The notes below the pieces were generated by a model. It made no database searches. It had not been told where the DNA came from and saw only the letters and a list, made by a program, of their open reading frames with translations. DNA of 35,366 bases from Methanocorpusculum sp. (lineage in GTDB: Archaea > Halobacteriota > Methanomicrobia > Methanomicrobiales > Methanocorpusculaceae): positions 1 to 35,366 of the forward strand of contig JAUNXT010000006.1 in assembly GCA_030539655.1 (NCBI GenBank). The letters are read 5' to 3'. Both the position numbers and the translations under genes were made by a program. Of this stretch, positions 1 to 7,938 are shown in pieces; within the stretch, counting starts at the first letter, position 1, and each line of letters opens with the position of its first letter.

Positions 1-51
1 ATATTCTGACTTATTTTTAAAAATAACCTATCTAATCTCTATTTATTCTAT

Positions 52-137
52 TTGGACATATGAAATTAAAAAGTGGATAAAATTATAGAGTATAGTATAG
101 TAATAGAAGATAATAGTTTTTGATTTGATATGTCCAA
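52..137. repeat. Widely spaced inverted repeat TTGGACATAT / ATATGTCCAA
   Basis: The arms are TTGGACATAT at 52-61 and its exact reverse complement ATATGTCCAA at 128-137, a perfect 10-bp inverted repeat separated by 66 AT-rich bases. Together with the closer pair at 199-222 it suggests binding sites for one dimeric regulator, possibly with DNA looping. The protein is unknown. A chance origin is unlikely because four 8-mer copies fall within 171 bases. Confidence 0.5.
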
Positions 138-198
138 TCTGAAAAAATCCCGTGTTGGGCAGTTTAAATCAAAAACAACCCTGTTTTCCCGCTCAAAT

Positions 199-222
199 TT
201 GGACATGTCACCATATGTCCAA
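199..222. promoter_or_regulatory. Candidate operator: TTGGACAT-N8-ATGTCCAA
   Basis: The arms are TTGGACAT at 199-206 and ATGTCCAA at 215-222, a perfect 8-bp inverted repeat with an 8-base spacer. This is the geometry expected for a helix-turn-helix dimer. It lies about 50-75 bases upstream of the inferred TATA element of the gene at 310. It does not match the NrpR nitrogen operator (GGAA-N6-TTCC), so nitrogen control by NrpR is not supported. Confidence 0.5.
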
Positions 223-309
223 CTGTCCGGAGCTCCCCCTCTCCCCACCCGCGTAAACAAATCTTCCTTAACTCAATATTTATCCCTTTAGCACACCAAC
301 ATATAAGCA

Positions 310-1116
310 ATGAGACAGATAGCCCTCTACGGAAAAGGCGGAATCGGCAAATCAACCACCTCGGCAAATCTCTCTGCCGCGTTTTCAGAGTCCGGGCTTG
401 ACGTCATGCAGATAGGCTGCGACCCCAAACACGACAGTACCCGCATGCTGATGCACGGAAGGTGGATTCCCACCGTCCTCGGACAGATGTACGAAAAAAA
501 GGACATCAAAAAAGAAGACATCATCTTCAAAGGATTCGGCGGCGTCAGATGTGTCGAGGCAGGAGGGCCGGAACCCGGAATCGGCTGCGCGGGGCGCGGG
601 ATTATCGCCACATTCCAGCTGCTTGAAAAACTCAATGCACTCTACGGAGACATTGTAATCTACGATGTGTTAGGGGACGTTGTATGCGGCGGATTTGCAA
701 TGCCCATGAGAGACGGCTACGCACAGGAAATCTATCTTGTAACAAGCGGCGAGTTCATGAGTCTCTATGCCGCAAACAACATCGCAAAAGCGGTAAAACG
801 CATCTCAGGGGGCCGTACTGCAAACTGCCGGCTCGGGGGTGTAATCTGCAACGCAAAGGACATGGAGCATGAAACCGAACTGGTAGCCGAGTTCGCGGAC
901 CGGATCGGGTCAAAACTCATCTGTGCGATTCCGCGGAGCAAAACAGTCCAGACTGCGGAGGTAAACCGCATGACCGTCATTGAACACGACCCGGCGTCCG
1001 CACAGGCCGATGTCTACCGCAGATGTGCAAAAGCCGTTCTTGAAAACACTGACCTTAAAATACCATCCCCCTTAGAACCTGAGGAGCTGGAAGAACTTGC
1101 CGGAAAATATCTCTGA
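310..1116 (+). CDS. NifH/CfbC-like ATP-dependent iron-sulfur reductase
   Basis: This is the nucleotide-dependent electron donor of a nitrogenase-like two-component enzyme. The 268 residues carry the P-loop GKGGIGKS (8-15), a switch-like GCDPKHDST segment (36-44), and the two cysteines expected to hold the intersubunit 4Fe-4S cluster. These are C93 in GIGCAGRG and C126 in [14 protein letters not shown], matching NifH C97 and C132. The length fits the NifH/CfbC/BchL family. Its stop overlaps the start of the next gene by 20 bases, and two NifD/K-like genes follow in one operon. Known relatives act in nitrogen fixation, chlorophyllide reduction, F430 synthesis (CfbC, reducing Ni-sirohydrochlorin a,c-diamide) and methylthio-alkane reduction. 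In a methanogen with mcr close by, an F430-related role is the leading inference. The two distinct partner subunits leave the substrate open. Confidence 0.85.
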   Translation: MRQIALYGKGGIGKSTTSANLSAAFSESGLDVMQIGCDPKHDSTRMLMHGRWIPTVLGQMYEKKDIKKEDIIFKGFGGVRCVEAGGPEPGIGCAGRGIIATFQLLEKLNALYGDIVIYDVLGDVVCGGFAMPMRDGYAQEIYLVTSGEFMSLYAANNIAKAVKRISGGRTANCRLGGVICNAKDMEHETELVAEFADRIGSKLICAIPRSKTVQTAEVNRMTVIEHDPASAQADVYRRCAKAVLENTDLKIPSPLEPEELEELAGKYL

Positions 1117-2152
1117 ACATATCCCGGAAAAACGGATCGGGGGCTGCACCCTCGGAGGGGCCATCGCTGTCACCTCATTTATCACCGACGCGGTAACCGT
1201 AGTCCATGCCCCGAAAGGGTGCGCCCATCAGGTTTTTTCCATGCTCCACGCCTTAGTGGAGGAGGCCTCCCTCCCGCTGCTCCTCCCTTTAATCTCCTCG
1301 GACATGTCTGACCGGGAGGTCATCTTCGGCGGAGAAGAGGCGCTTTCCCTCGCCCTCGACAAAGCGGCCGCGAAAAATCCTGCATTAATTATTACCGTCT
1401 CCTCCTGTGTTACAGAAACCATCGGAGACGACAGCGAAAAGGTCTGCAGGGCGCACCCCGCAGCAGAAAAGATCCTCTCCCTTCCGACAGCAGGATTTCT
1501 CGGCGGACGTGCCGAAGACGGGGAAAATACAGCACTTCTTGCTCTATCAAATCTCGCGGAAACACGTCCTCCGGTCCCGAAAACGGCAGCTGTAATCGGG
1601 GAAAAGAATCTGGAAACAGAGGTCGAGGAAAACTACACCGAGGTGGTACGGCTCTTATCCCGCCTCGGGATCTCCGTAACCCTCAGATTCTGCAGAAACA
1701 TTCAGGCAGCAGAGATTGAAAAATTAGGTGAAGCCTCCTTTTTCATCATCCGCGACGAACGGGTTTTTCCAGCGGGAGCTGCAATTGCGAAGCGGTTTGG
1801 CCGTCCGTATGTCGCAGAGTTTCCGAGAGGTCTTTCCGGATGCGTTACATTCCTGCGGGATGCAGGAAGGTGTGCCCGGATTTCTGATGAGGAGATTGAG
1901 CGTGCCGTACAGGATGAAGAGGCGTACCAGAAACAGATGCTCGAACCGTTTGAGGAGATGCGGGGCTGCCCTGTTTTTCTTGGCGCCCAGTTGATGGAAG
2001 GAACGTTTGATGCGGCGCGGGAGGCGATGGAGCGGCTTGGAATCCGTGAATCCCCCGACGGAACCCCCTTACAGCTTCCATTCTACCTGCCGGTGGGGGT
2101 GTCAGGAATGATGAAAATGCTCTATCTCTGGAGACGGAGGATACGCGGATGA
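1097..2152 (+). CDS. NifD-like nitrogenase-family subunit
   Basis: This is a 351-residue subunit of a nitrogenase-like reductase. Three cysteines sit where NifD holds its bridging cluster: C17 (GGCTLGG), C42 (KGCAHQ) and C104 ([11 protein letters not shown]). The FGGEEAL motif near 77-83 matches the NifD 'FGG' region. The TTG at 1097 is chosen because later ATGs would lose C17 and C42. It overlaps the reductase gene by 20 bases and has a purine-rich site (gaggag) upstream. The protein is much shorter than true NifD (about 480 residues), and I see no equivalents of the FeMo-cofactor ligands. Dinitrogen reduction is therefore unlikely. It ends in an ATGA overlap with the next gene, which suggests co-translation and a heteromeric D/K-type complex. 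CfbD of F430 synthesis is a homodimer, so this pair differs from the standard arrangement. Confidence 0.75.
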   Translation: MPENISEHIPEKRIGGCTLGGAIAVTSFITDAVTVVHAPKGCAHQVFSMLHALVEEASLPLLLPLISSDMSDREVIFGGEEALSLALDKAAAKNPALIITVSSCVTETIGDDSEKVCRAHPAAEKILSLPTAGFLGGRAEDGENTALLALSNLAETRPPVPKTAAVIGEKNLETEVEENYTEVVRLLSRLGISVTLRFCRNIQAAEIEKLGEASFFIIRDERVFPAGAAIAKRFGRPYVAEFPRGLSGCVTFLRDAGRCARISDEEIERAVQDEEAYQKQMLEPFEEMRGCPVFLGAQLMEGTFDAAREAMERLGIRESPDGTPLQLPFYLPVGVSGMMKMLYLWRRRIRG

Positions 2153-3279
2153 GCTGCACCGAAAATCCGTTATCTCCCTGTGCGATGACCGGGGCGTGTG
2201 CGGTTCTTTCCGGATTTAAGGGACTCGCAGTTGTTGTCCACGGGTCATCCGGGTGCTACTACTACCCGAAGGCCCTGTTAAAGACGCCTCTTTACTCCAC
2301 GTTCCTGCTCGAATCCGAGATTGTGCTTGGAACCGTTGACCGGCTCAAAGAGGTGGTGTCCGGACTGGAAAAAGCAGGAAAACCCGTTGCGGTGGTAAAC
2401 ACCTGCGTTCCGGCACTGACCGGCGAAGACCTGTCAAAGGCGTTTGCGCCGGCGACTTCATCGTCAGGGGCTGCAGCCTCCGGGGCGGTCTTTGTCGATG
2501 CACCGGGATACATCGGCGATGCAGCATCAGGTGCTGCTGCTGCATACAAAGCCCTTGACATCCGCCTCAATCCTGAAATCCGCGGGGTAAACATCGACGG
2601 CGTTCTCCCGCTCGACCTGTTTGCGCGGGGAAACCTCCATGAGGCAGAGCGTCTGCTCGCCCTGATGCAGATTCCGTCCGCTGTTACGTTTGCCTCGGAT
2701 ACGTATGCACATCTGAAAGCAGGTGCTGCCCCGTTTACGGTATCCGTCAACCCCTCGTGGGATGCGGGGGTTGGAACAAGCCTCGGATCCTTCCTCTTCC
2801 CTGAGCTGAAAAAGACCGCGGAAGCGCTTGAAAAACGGTTTCCGGATGCGGTCTTTGATGTCTTCTTCGAAGAGCTATCACGCGCCGATGAGCAGATATT
2901 TTACTATGCGGACAAGTATCTCCGGAAGTATGCTCCGCCAAGGGCCGCCGTTGCCTCGGGCCGCGGATACTGCGGATTTGCGGATAAAATGCTTCGAAGG
3001 TACTTCGGCTCCGACGCGGCCTTAAAACTCCCGCGTGAAGAGATAACCGATTACACGGTAATCTCTGAAAAACTGCAGGAGTATAAACCGGACCTCCTGC
3101 TCGGTTCATCCTTTGAAGCGGCAGCGGTCCGGAAAACCCCCTGTGCATTCGTTGGAATAACGCACCCTGACCGGAGCAGAATCTCCATGTCGTCCTCTGC
3201 CGTCTCCGGTATTGAAGGGGGAATTTCATTTATGGAGCGGTGCATAAATGCGCTCATTGACGTAAAGAAGGGGATGTAA
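2149..3279 (+). CDS. NifK/NifD-like nitrogenase-family partner subunit
   Basis: This 376-residue protein looks like the second subunit of the nitrogenase-like complex. Candidate cluster ligands are C11 (SPCAMTGA), C36 (GSSGCYYYP) and C86 (NTCVPALTGEDL). They fall in the same order and spacing class as the cysteines of NifD/K proteins, and two further cysteines (C3, C17) lie near the start. The ESEIVLGTVDRL segment (55-66) corresponds to the region that carries FGG in the partner. The start codon overlaps the stop of the upstream gene by four bases. The two NifD/K-like proteins are clearly diverged from each other, which argues for a heterodimeric or heterotetrameric enzyme rather than a recent duplicate. 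The substrate is unknown. F430 ring reduction or another tetrapyrrole or thioether reduction would fit the family. Confidence 0.7.
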   Translation: MSCTENPLSPCAMTGACAVLSGFKGLAVVVHGSSGCYYYPKALLKTPLYSTFLLESEIVLGTVDRLKEVVSGLEKAGKPVAVVNTCVPALTGEDLSKAFAPATSSSGAAASGAVFVDAPGYIGDAASGAAAAYKALDIRLNPEIRGVNIDGVLPLDLFARGNLHEAERLLALMQIPSAVTFASDTYAHLKAGAAPFTVSVNPSWDAGVGTSLGSFLFPELKKTAEALEKRFPDAVFDVFFEELSRADEQIFYYADKYLRKYAPPRAAVASGRGYCGFADKMLRRYFGSDAALKLPREEITDYTVISEKLQEYKPDLLLGSSFEAAAVRKTPCAFVGITHPDRSRISMSSSAVSGIEGGISFMERCINALIDVKKGM

Positions 3280-3384
3280 ACTCCGCTCACCTCAATCAAC
3301 ACCCTTATCTGTTCGGAAAACATATATGTACTATGTTAACGTGTAGCACACCGGATATCTGTTGCACGAAAAGGAACTGCAGCC

Positions 3385-4674
3385 ATGTTCTGGAATGAAA
3401 AAATAGAGACCTTAAAAGGTCAGGAACTGCGTGACCTTCAGTTAAAGCGGCTGAAGTGGACCATACATCAGACGCAGAACATCCCCTTCTACAAACGGAT
3501 GTTCAAAGATGCGGGGATTCATCCTGACGACATCAAAACGCTTGAAGACATCAGAAAGATACCGTTTACCAACAAATCAGACCTGCGCGAAGGATACCCC
3601 TTCGGATTCCTTGCGGTCCCGATGAACAAAGTAAACCGTATCCATACCACATCAGGTACGACCGGAAAACCCACTGTTGTAGCATACACAAAAGGCGACC
3701 TTGACACATGGGCCGAGCTGCTTGCACGAAACTTCACGATGGCAGGCCTTAAAGCGGGCGACATTTTTCAGAATGCCGCAAACTATGCGCTGTTTACAGG
3801 CGGCCTCGGAATCCACATGGGGGCGGAAAAAATCGGAGCAGCAGTGGTTCCTTCCGGGACCGGCAACACGAAGCGCCAGATAGAGATGATTGAGGACTTT
3901 AAGGTAACAGCGCTTCACTGTACCCCGAGTTATGCGATGCACTTAACAGAAGTAGCCGAGGAGATGAACGCTGATTTATCCTCGCTTAAAGTAGGCTGTT
4001 TCGGCGCCGAGGCCTGGTCTGAAAACACCCGCAGCGACCTTGAGAACCGCCTTGGTGTGGAGGCGTTTGACAGCTACGGCATGAGTGAACTCTTCGGACC
4101 GGGCGTTGCATTTGAGTGCGGGGAACATGACGGTCTCCATATCTGGCACGACAGCTATCTTGTGGAAATCATCGACCCGGAAACAGGAGAGGTGCTGGAG
4201 CCCGGAAACCACGGAGAACTTGTGGTAACCCCGCTTGTCAAAGAGGCAATGCCCCTTCTGCGCTACAGAACACGTGATATAACCATGCTCATGGAAGATG
4301 ACTGTCCGTGCGGCAGGGGTCCGAAGCTTGCCCGCTTCTTTGGAAGATCCGACGACATGCTCACCATCCGCGGAATCAACGTCTTCCCGAGTCAGGTTGA
4401 GCACGTGCTTCGAAGCATCCCTGAAGTAGGTGACCAGTTCATGGTTTACATCGACCGCGGCGAGAGCCACCTTGATGAATTTACCATCCAGGTTGAGATG
4501 AACAAATCTTTCTTCTCGGGCGAACTATCCGACTTTGCGAAGCTGCAGCAAAAGATTGTAAAGACGCTGCAGGATACTATCACCGTGCGTGCGCGTGTGG
4601 AACTCGTTGAGCCCGGCTCTCTTCCCCGCTTCGAAGGAAAAGCAAAAAGGGTAATTGACCGCAGGGTAATATAA
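3385..4674 (+). CDS. PaaK-family acyl-CoA ligase / F390 synthetase-like protein (copy 1)
   Basis: This is an adenylate-forming ligase of 429 residues, the usual length for phenylacetate-CoA ligase. The phosphate-binding loop TSGTTGKPT lies at about 88-97. SYGMSELFGPG marks the A5-type region, YRTRDI the A7 region, and RGINVFPSQVEH leads into the small C-terminal domain. The family includes phenylacetate/indoleacetate-CoA ligases and the coenzyme F390 synthetases of methanogens, which adenylylate F420. Sequence alone does not separate these roles. A paralogue follows after 19 bases, then a two-ACT protein. That PaaK-ACT grouping is typical of aryl-acid activation linked to aromatic amino acid metabolism. 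A palindromic TATA-like element (catatatg) lies near 3320. Confidence 0.85.
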   Translation: MFWNEKIETLKGQELRDLQLKRLKWTIHQTQNIPFYKRMFKDAGIHPDDIKTLEDIRKIPFTNKSDLREGYPFGFLAVPMNKVNRIHTTSGTTGKPTVVAYTKGDLDTWAELLARNFTMAGLKAGDIFQNAANYALFTGGLGIHMGAEKIGAAVVPSGTGNTKRQIEMIEDFKVTALHCTPSYAMHLTEVAEEMNADLSSLKVGCFGAEAWSENTRSDLENRLGVEAFDSYGMSELFGPGVAFECGEHDGLHIWHDSYLVEIIDPETGEVLEPGNHGELVVTPLVKEAMPLLRYRTRDITMLMEDDCPCGRGPKLARFFGRSDDMLTIRGINVFPSQVEHVLRSIPEVGDQFMVYIDRGESHLDEFTIQVEMNKSFFSGELSDFAKLQQKIVKTLQDTITVRARVELVEPGSLPRFEGKAKRVIDRRVI

Positions 4675-4693
4675 TAAGGTACATTTACAGAAT

Positions 4694-5995
4694 ATGGTAT
4701 ACTATAACGAAAAACTTGAGACAATGCCGAAGGAGGAAACGGCCCGCCTCCAGTATCAGGAACTGAAGGTTCTCCTGGACAGAGTCTACCGGAACTCGGC
4801 ATTTTATCACGGAAAAATGAAGGAGGCGGGAGTCACCCCTGATGACATTAAGTCCATTGAGGATATCAGAAAACTCCCGTTCATGAAAAAGACCGATCTC
4901 CGTGACAATTATCCGGATAAGCTGGTTTGTGTTGACCGTGAGGATCTGGTACGGTACCACGTGTCGTCCGGTACAACCGGAAAACCCACGGTTGTCTCCT
5001 ACACAAAAAATGATATTCGGATGTGGGCAGACGCTGTCGCCCGGTCGCTTACCGCCTGCGGACTTGGAAAACATGATGTGATACAGGTCTGTTACGGCTA
5101 CGGGTTATTCACAGGGGGCCTTGGTCTCCACTACGGTGCGGAAAAGCTCGGCGCAGTCGTCATTCCTGCATCAACCGGAAACACCGAGCGCCAGATTGAA
5201 CTGATACAGGACTTAAAGACCACGGCAGTTGCAGGTACTCCCTCATACTTCATTCATATGCTCGATGTGGCAAAGAAGATGGGTATTGATATCAGAAAGG
5301 ATACGAATCTTAGGACTGCAGTCCTTGGTGCAGAGCCGTGGACCGAGGAGATGAGGCGCTATATCCATGAGATATCAGGAGTTACGGCACACAATATCTT
5401 CGGAACATCCGAGCTGTCCGGCCCGATGTTCTGCGACTGTGAGGAGATGCACGGCACACACATCCACAGTGATATAGCCTATACGGAAATCATTGACCCT
5501 GAAACAGGTGAACCCCTTCCCGCCGGAGAAAAAGGGGAACTTACGATTACTGTTCTGAAAAAAGAGGCGTTTCCGATGATCCGCTACCGGTTGGGTGACG
5601 TTTCATCGATTCTCGAAGGGGAGTGTCCCTGCGGCAGAACGAGCCCGAGGATTGACAGAATTACCGGGCGCGTGGATGATATGCTGATTATCCGGGGAAT
5701 CAATGTCTTCCCCTCGGCTGTTGAACATGCGCTGCTGAAAAACCCGTTCCTGACCAGTCACTTTGTCATTGAGGTCTCCCGCAGAGGAAGACTCGATGAT
5801 ATGCTTGTCAGGGTCGAACTAAAGCCCGAGGCAATGACTGACAGCATCAACGGCCTTATGCAGATGCAGGCCATTGTCGAGCGGACTCTCCGTGACGCGC
5901 TGAATGTCGCTGCACATGTCGAGTTATGCCCTCCGAACTCCCTCCCGCGCTTTGAGGGGAAAGCAAAGCGTGTCATTGATAAAAGAGTGATTTAA
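4694..5995 (+). CDS. PaaK-family acyl-CoA ligase / F390 synthetase-like protein (copy 2)
   Basis: This is a 433-residue paralogue of the preceding gene with the same motif order: SSGTTGKPT near 91-99, FGTSELSGP, YRLGDV, and RGINVFPSAVEH, ending in PRFEGKAKRVIDKRVI as copy 1 nearly does. The two proteins are similar throughout but clearly diverged, so the duplication is old and substrate ranges may differ. The gene follows copy 1 after 19 bases and is followed after three bases by the ACT-domain gene, forming one transcription unit. Aryl-acetate:CoA ligation and F420 adenylylation (F390 formation) are both possible. Confidence 0.85.
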   Translation: MVYYNEKLETMPKEETARLQYQELKVLLDRVYRNSAFYHGKMKEAGVTPDDIKSIEDIRKLPFMKKTDLRDNYPDKLVCVDREDLVRYHVSSGTTGKPTVVSYTKNDIRMWADAVARSLTACGLGKHDVIQVCYGYGLFTGGLGLHYGAEKLGAVVIPASTGNTERQIELIQDLKTTAVAGTPSYFIHMLDVAKKMGIDIRKDTNLRTAVLGAEPWTEEMRRYIHEISGVTAHNIFGTSELSGPMFCDCEEMHGTHIHSDIAYTEIIDPETGEPLPAGEKGELTITVLKKEAFPMIRYRLGDVSSILEGECPCGRTSPRIDRITGRVDDMLIIRGINVFPSAVEHALLKNPFLTSHFVIEVSRRGRLDDMLVRVELKPEAMTDSINGLMQMQAIVERTLRDALNVAAHVELCPPNSLPRFEGKAKRVIDKRVI

Positions 5996-5998
5996 ACT

Positions 5999-6433
5999 AT
6001 GAATGAAGAATACATTCTCAAACAGTTGTCAATCTTTTCGGAAAACAAAGCCGGAAAGTTAGCCGCAATAGCCAAGATTTTTCTTGACACCGGCGTTTCG
6101 ATTCAGGCGTTTAACATCGCCGAAGCAAATAATTTCGGGGTAATCCGCGTCATTGTGGACAAGCCCGATGTCGCATTTGAAGCGTTTGCAAAACAGAACT
6201 ATGCACTCAAGTACACAGATGTTCTGGCGATTAAAATGCAGGATGTCCCCGGAGGTCTTTTCGAGGCAGCAAGACTCATTGGAGAGCTTAACATCAACAT
6301 TGAGTATGCATATGCGTTCCGTTCGGGTGAGTATGGTTCACTTATTGTGCGTGTCGCAAACCCCGGAGAAGCTGCGGAAGTTCTTAAGAAAGCAGGTATT
6401 GAACTGATTCCTGCAGTGAATTATCATTTCTGA
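5999..6433 (+). CDS. Tandem ACT-domain protein
   Basis: This is a 144-residue protein made of two ACT-like beta-alpha-beta-beta-alpha-beta units. The first begins with LKQLSIFSENKAGKLAAIAK and the second at about residue 75 with LAIKMQDVPGGLFEAARLIG. ACT modules usually bind amino acids and regulate enzymes. Freestanding two-ACT proteins often accompany PaaK-type ligases and are thought to sense aromatic amino acids. It starts three bases after the upstream PaaK stop, so co-translation is likely. The convergent mptG gene lies 41 bases beyond its end. Confidence 0.8.
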   Translation: MNEEYILKQLSIFSENKAGKLAAIAKIFLDTGVSIQAFNIAEANNFGVIRVIVDKPDVAFEAFAKQNYALKYTDVLAIKMQDVPGGLFEAARLIGELNINIEYAYAFRSGEYGSLIVRVANPGEAAEVLKKAGIELIPAVNYHF

Positions 6434-6474
6434 CTCCGGGACACTCCGGAAAAAGCGGGGGAATCAAACCCCTG

Positions 6475-7464
6475 TTATTTTGTAAGGACTGCGCCGTGAT
6501 TCTGTCCCTTTGTCACGGTAAATGCGGCGTAATCGCCAAGTTTTTCCTCAAGCTCTTTTACAACTGAGAGATCGTGTTTGTCATAGACACCGAAAAGTGT
6601 GGGGCCGAGGGATGAAAGACCGACGCCCGGACATCCGCACTCACGCATTGTATGCATGGCAGAAGAGACCTCCGGCGGCTGAAGCTGGAACTCGATTTTG
6701 TTAAATGCAATTTCCTGAATTCTGTTTAAGACCGCGGAGAATCCCTCGAGATCCTTTTCAATCAGGAAGGGAATCATGTTCATAAAGATGATGTGGGATA
6801 ACAGCTTCACATCCTCTTTCGGGACCGGACAGTATGTCTGGAAGACATTAATCTCCGCACTTCCGCTCAGATACAGGCCGTCATTTTTGGGAACTGCAAG
6901 GACGATGTTCCACTCTTCAGGGAAGTCATATCTTCCAAGAAGCACCGGGGGTATGGGCTCTGATGCAGATGACGGCATGAAGCTTGCCTTCTGTTTTTTG
7001 CTATGACCACCGTCTGCGATAAATCCTCCGAGATCAAATCCGTATGTGCCTATTCCGGAAGTTCCCGCACGTCCCACAATTTTTGCAAGCTCCACAGCTG
7101 AAAGGTGCAGGCCTGCAGCTTCCGTCATTAATTTTCCTGTTGCAAGAGCAATCTGTGTGCCGGAACCAAGCCCCGAGTGTGTCGGATAGGTGGAGTTTAC
7201 AGTAAAACAGAAGTTTTGTTCAATCCCGAACACGCGCCGTATGTTCTGTTCGGCGCGGGTAATTTTGCGGGTGTATTCAGCGGTTACTGCCTGCGGCAGA
7301 TTTTTTTCCGAGAACTCGACATGTGTATCTCTGTCGGTTTCCTCTGCGGTAAGAGAAAGAGATGGATTTTCCAGAGTGATACCGATACTTCCGTCGACGC
7401 GTCCGTATGATCCGTTCAGATCTATCAGAGCAATGTGCAGCCTTGAGGGCGTGATAATTTGCAT
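6475..7464 (-). CDS. mptG: Beta-ribofuranosylaminobenzene 5'-phosphate synthase
   Basis: This enzyme condenses 4-hydroxybenzoate or p-aminobenzoate with PRPP to give beta-RFA-P, the first committed step to the arylamine part of tetrahydromethanopterin. The 329-residue protein has the SRLHIALIDLNG start typical of the family and the GHMP-kinase-like glycine loop HSGLGSGTQIALATG (about 96-110). It also has a conserved segment ending SSLGPTLFGVYD near 285-300. It is divergently transcribed from mcr across a 474-base control region. Its product feeds the carrier whose methyl group Mtr and Mcr process. Confidence 0.9.
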   Translation of the reverse strand: MQIITPSRLHIALIDLNGSYGRVDGSIGITLENPSLSLTAEETDRDTHVEFSEKNLPQAVTAEYTRKITRAEQNIRRVFGIEQNFCFTVNSTYPTHSGLGSGTQIALATGKLMTEAAGLHLSAVELAKIVGRAGTSGIGTYGFDLGGFIADGGHSKKQKASFMPSSASEPIPPVLLGRYDFPEEWNIVLAVPKNDGLYLSGSAEINVFQTYCPVPKEDVKLLSHIIFMNMIPFLIEKDLEGFSAVLNRIQEIAFNKIEFQLQPPEVSSAMHTMRECGCPGVGLSSLGPTLFGVYDKHDLSVVKELEEKLGDYAAFTVTKGQNHGAVLTK

Positions 7465-7938
7465 ATGATCACTTTCTCCGTTGTAATCGAAACGGGATAT
7501 ACTTTTCGTTTCTTTACTGTGCGCGCAGTTTCATGAATACTATCATTTGTATTTCCGGATTATGCGGGAAAGTACCTGTCGGTTTTGCAAATAATCATCA
7601 GCATACACAGGAATTTAAAAACAGGGACGGGAGAGTAAAGATGCTGCGGCATTAATAAAAAAAGGAATCCTTATATTGAAACAATCACATAATTTTATAT
7701 GTCCAGAGAGGGGGCTGACAAAGTGCAGCCTGACCGAAAGGTCGTGGACATATCTTTCCGCAGGAATGCGGAAATGTATGGCACAGGGCCCTCCTGTGCG
7801 TGTGTAATCGCAGTTTTATACTGCCAGATAAGAAACCGTCACTTCCATTCAGTAGCAGCTATAAGAAACTACCAGCAGTTTTCAGGAAAAGTAACGGAAA
7901 AGAAGCCAAGAAAAAAACACCTTTCAAGAGGCAGAATT
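7465..7938. promoter_or_regulatory. Divergent mptG / mcr control region
   Basis: This region is non-coding between the two divergent starts. The mcr side has two TATA-like candidates, ttatatt at 7671-7677 and ttttatat at 7693-7700. The first would start transcription near 7700, exactly at the beginning of the hairpin series listed next. The second would start it near 7722. Either way mcr has a leader of more than 200 bases, long for an archaeal gene. An apparent start codon at 7699 in frame with mcrB is not the true start, because McrB begins with MAKYKDVIDLYDD at 7939. Confidence 0.7.
7697..7824 (+). ncRNA. Structured 5' leader of mcrBDCGA (candidate cis-regulatory RNA)
   Basis: Six perfect-arm hairpins can be read directly. 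P1 is ATATGTCCA (7697-7705) with TGGACATAT (7745-7753), enclosing P2 and P3. P2 is GGCTG (7713-7717) with CAGCC (7726-7730). P3 is GACC-GAAA-GGTC (7732-7743), with a GNRA tetraloop. P4 is TTTCCGCA-GGAA-TGCGGAAA (7755-7774), again with a GNRA loop. P5 is GCACAGG (7781-7787) with CCTGTGC (7793-7799). P6 is GCAGT (7810-7814) with ACTGC (7820-7824). P1 to P3 form a three-way junction, an architecture common in riboswitches. The true mcrB ATG lies 115 bases downstream. Ligand and function are unknown. I did not recognise a known class, but an Rfam match cannot be excluded. Confidence 0.6.

Larger units (their letters stand above)
1..309. promoter_or_regulatory. AT-rich control region upstream of the nitrogenase-like cluster
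   Basis: This stretch has no credible gene and is very AT-rich over its first 190 bases. It holds four copies of the 8-mer TTGGACAT or its complement, arranged as two inverted pairs that are listed separately. A TATA-like element (caatatttat, about 274-283) lies roughly 27 bases before the expected transcription start. This implies a very short leader before the ATG at 310. Confidence 0.6.

Noticed and set aside
310-3279. Reading the NifH-D-K-like genes as a nitrogen-fixing nitrogenase
   Set aside because: The subunits are far too short, no FeMo-cofactor ligands are recognisable, and no nifE, nifN or nifB is present nearby.
1228-3323. Long minus-strand frames opposite the nitrogenase-like genes
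   Set aside because: They are mirror frames of GC-rich codons in the real genes, overlap them fully, and show no domain motifs.
7699-7938. An 80-residue N-terminal extension of McrB from an in-frame ATG at 7699
   Set aside because: The extension has no McrB character, is translated from the hairpin region, and the McrB family starts at MAKYKDVIDL (7939).
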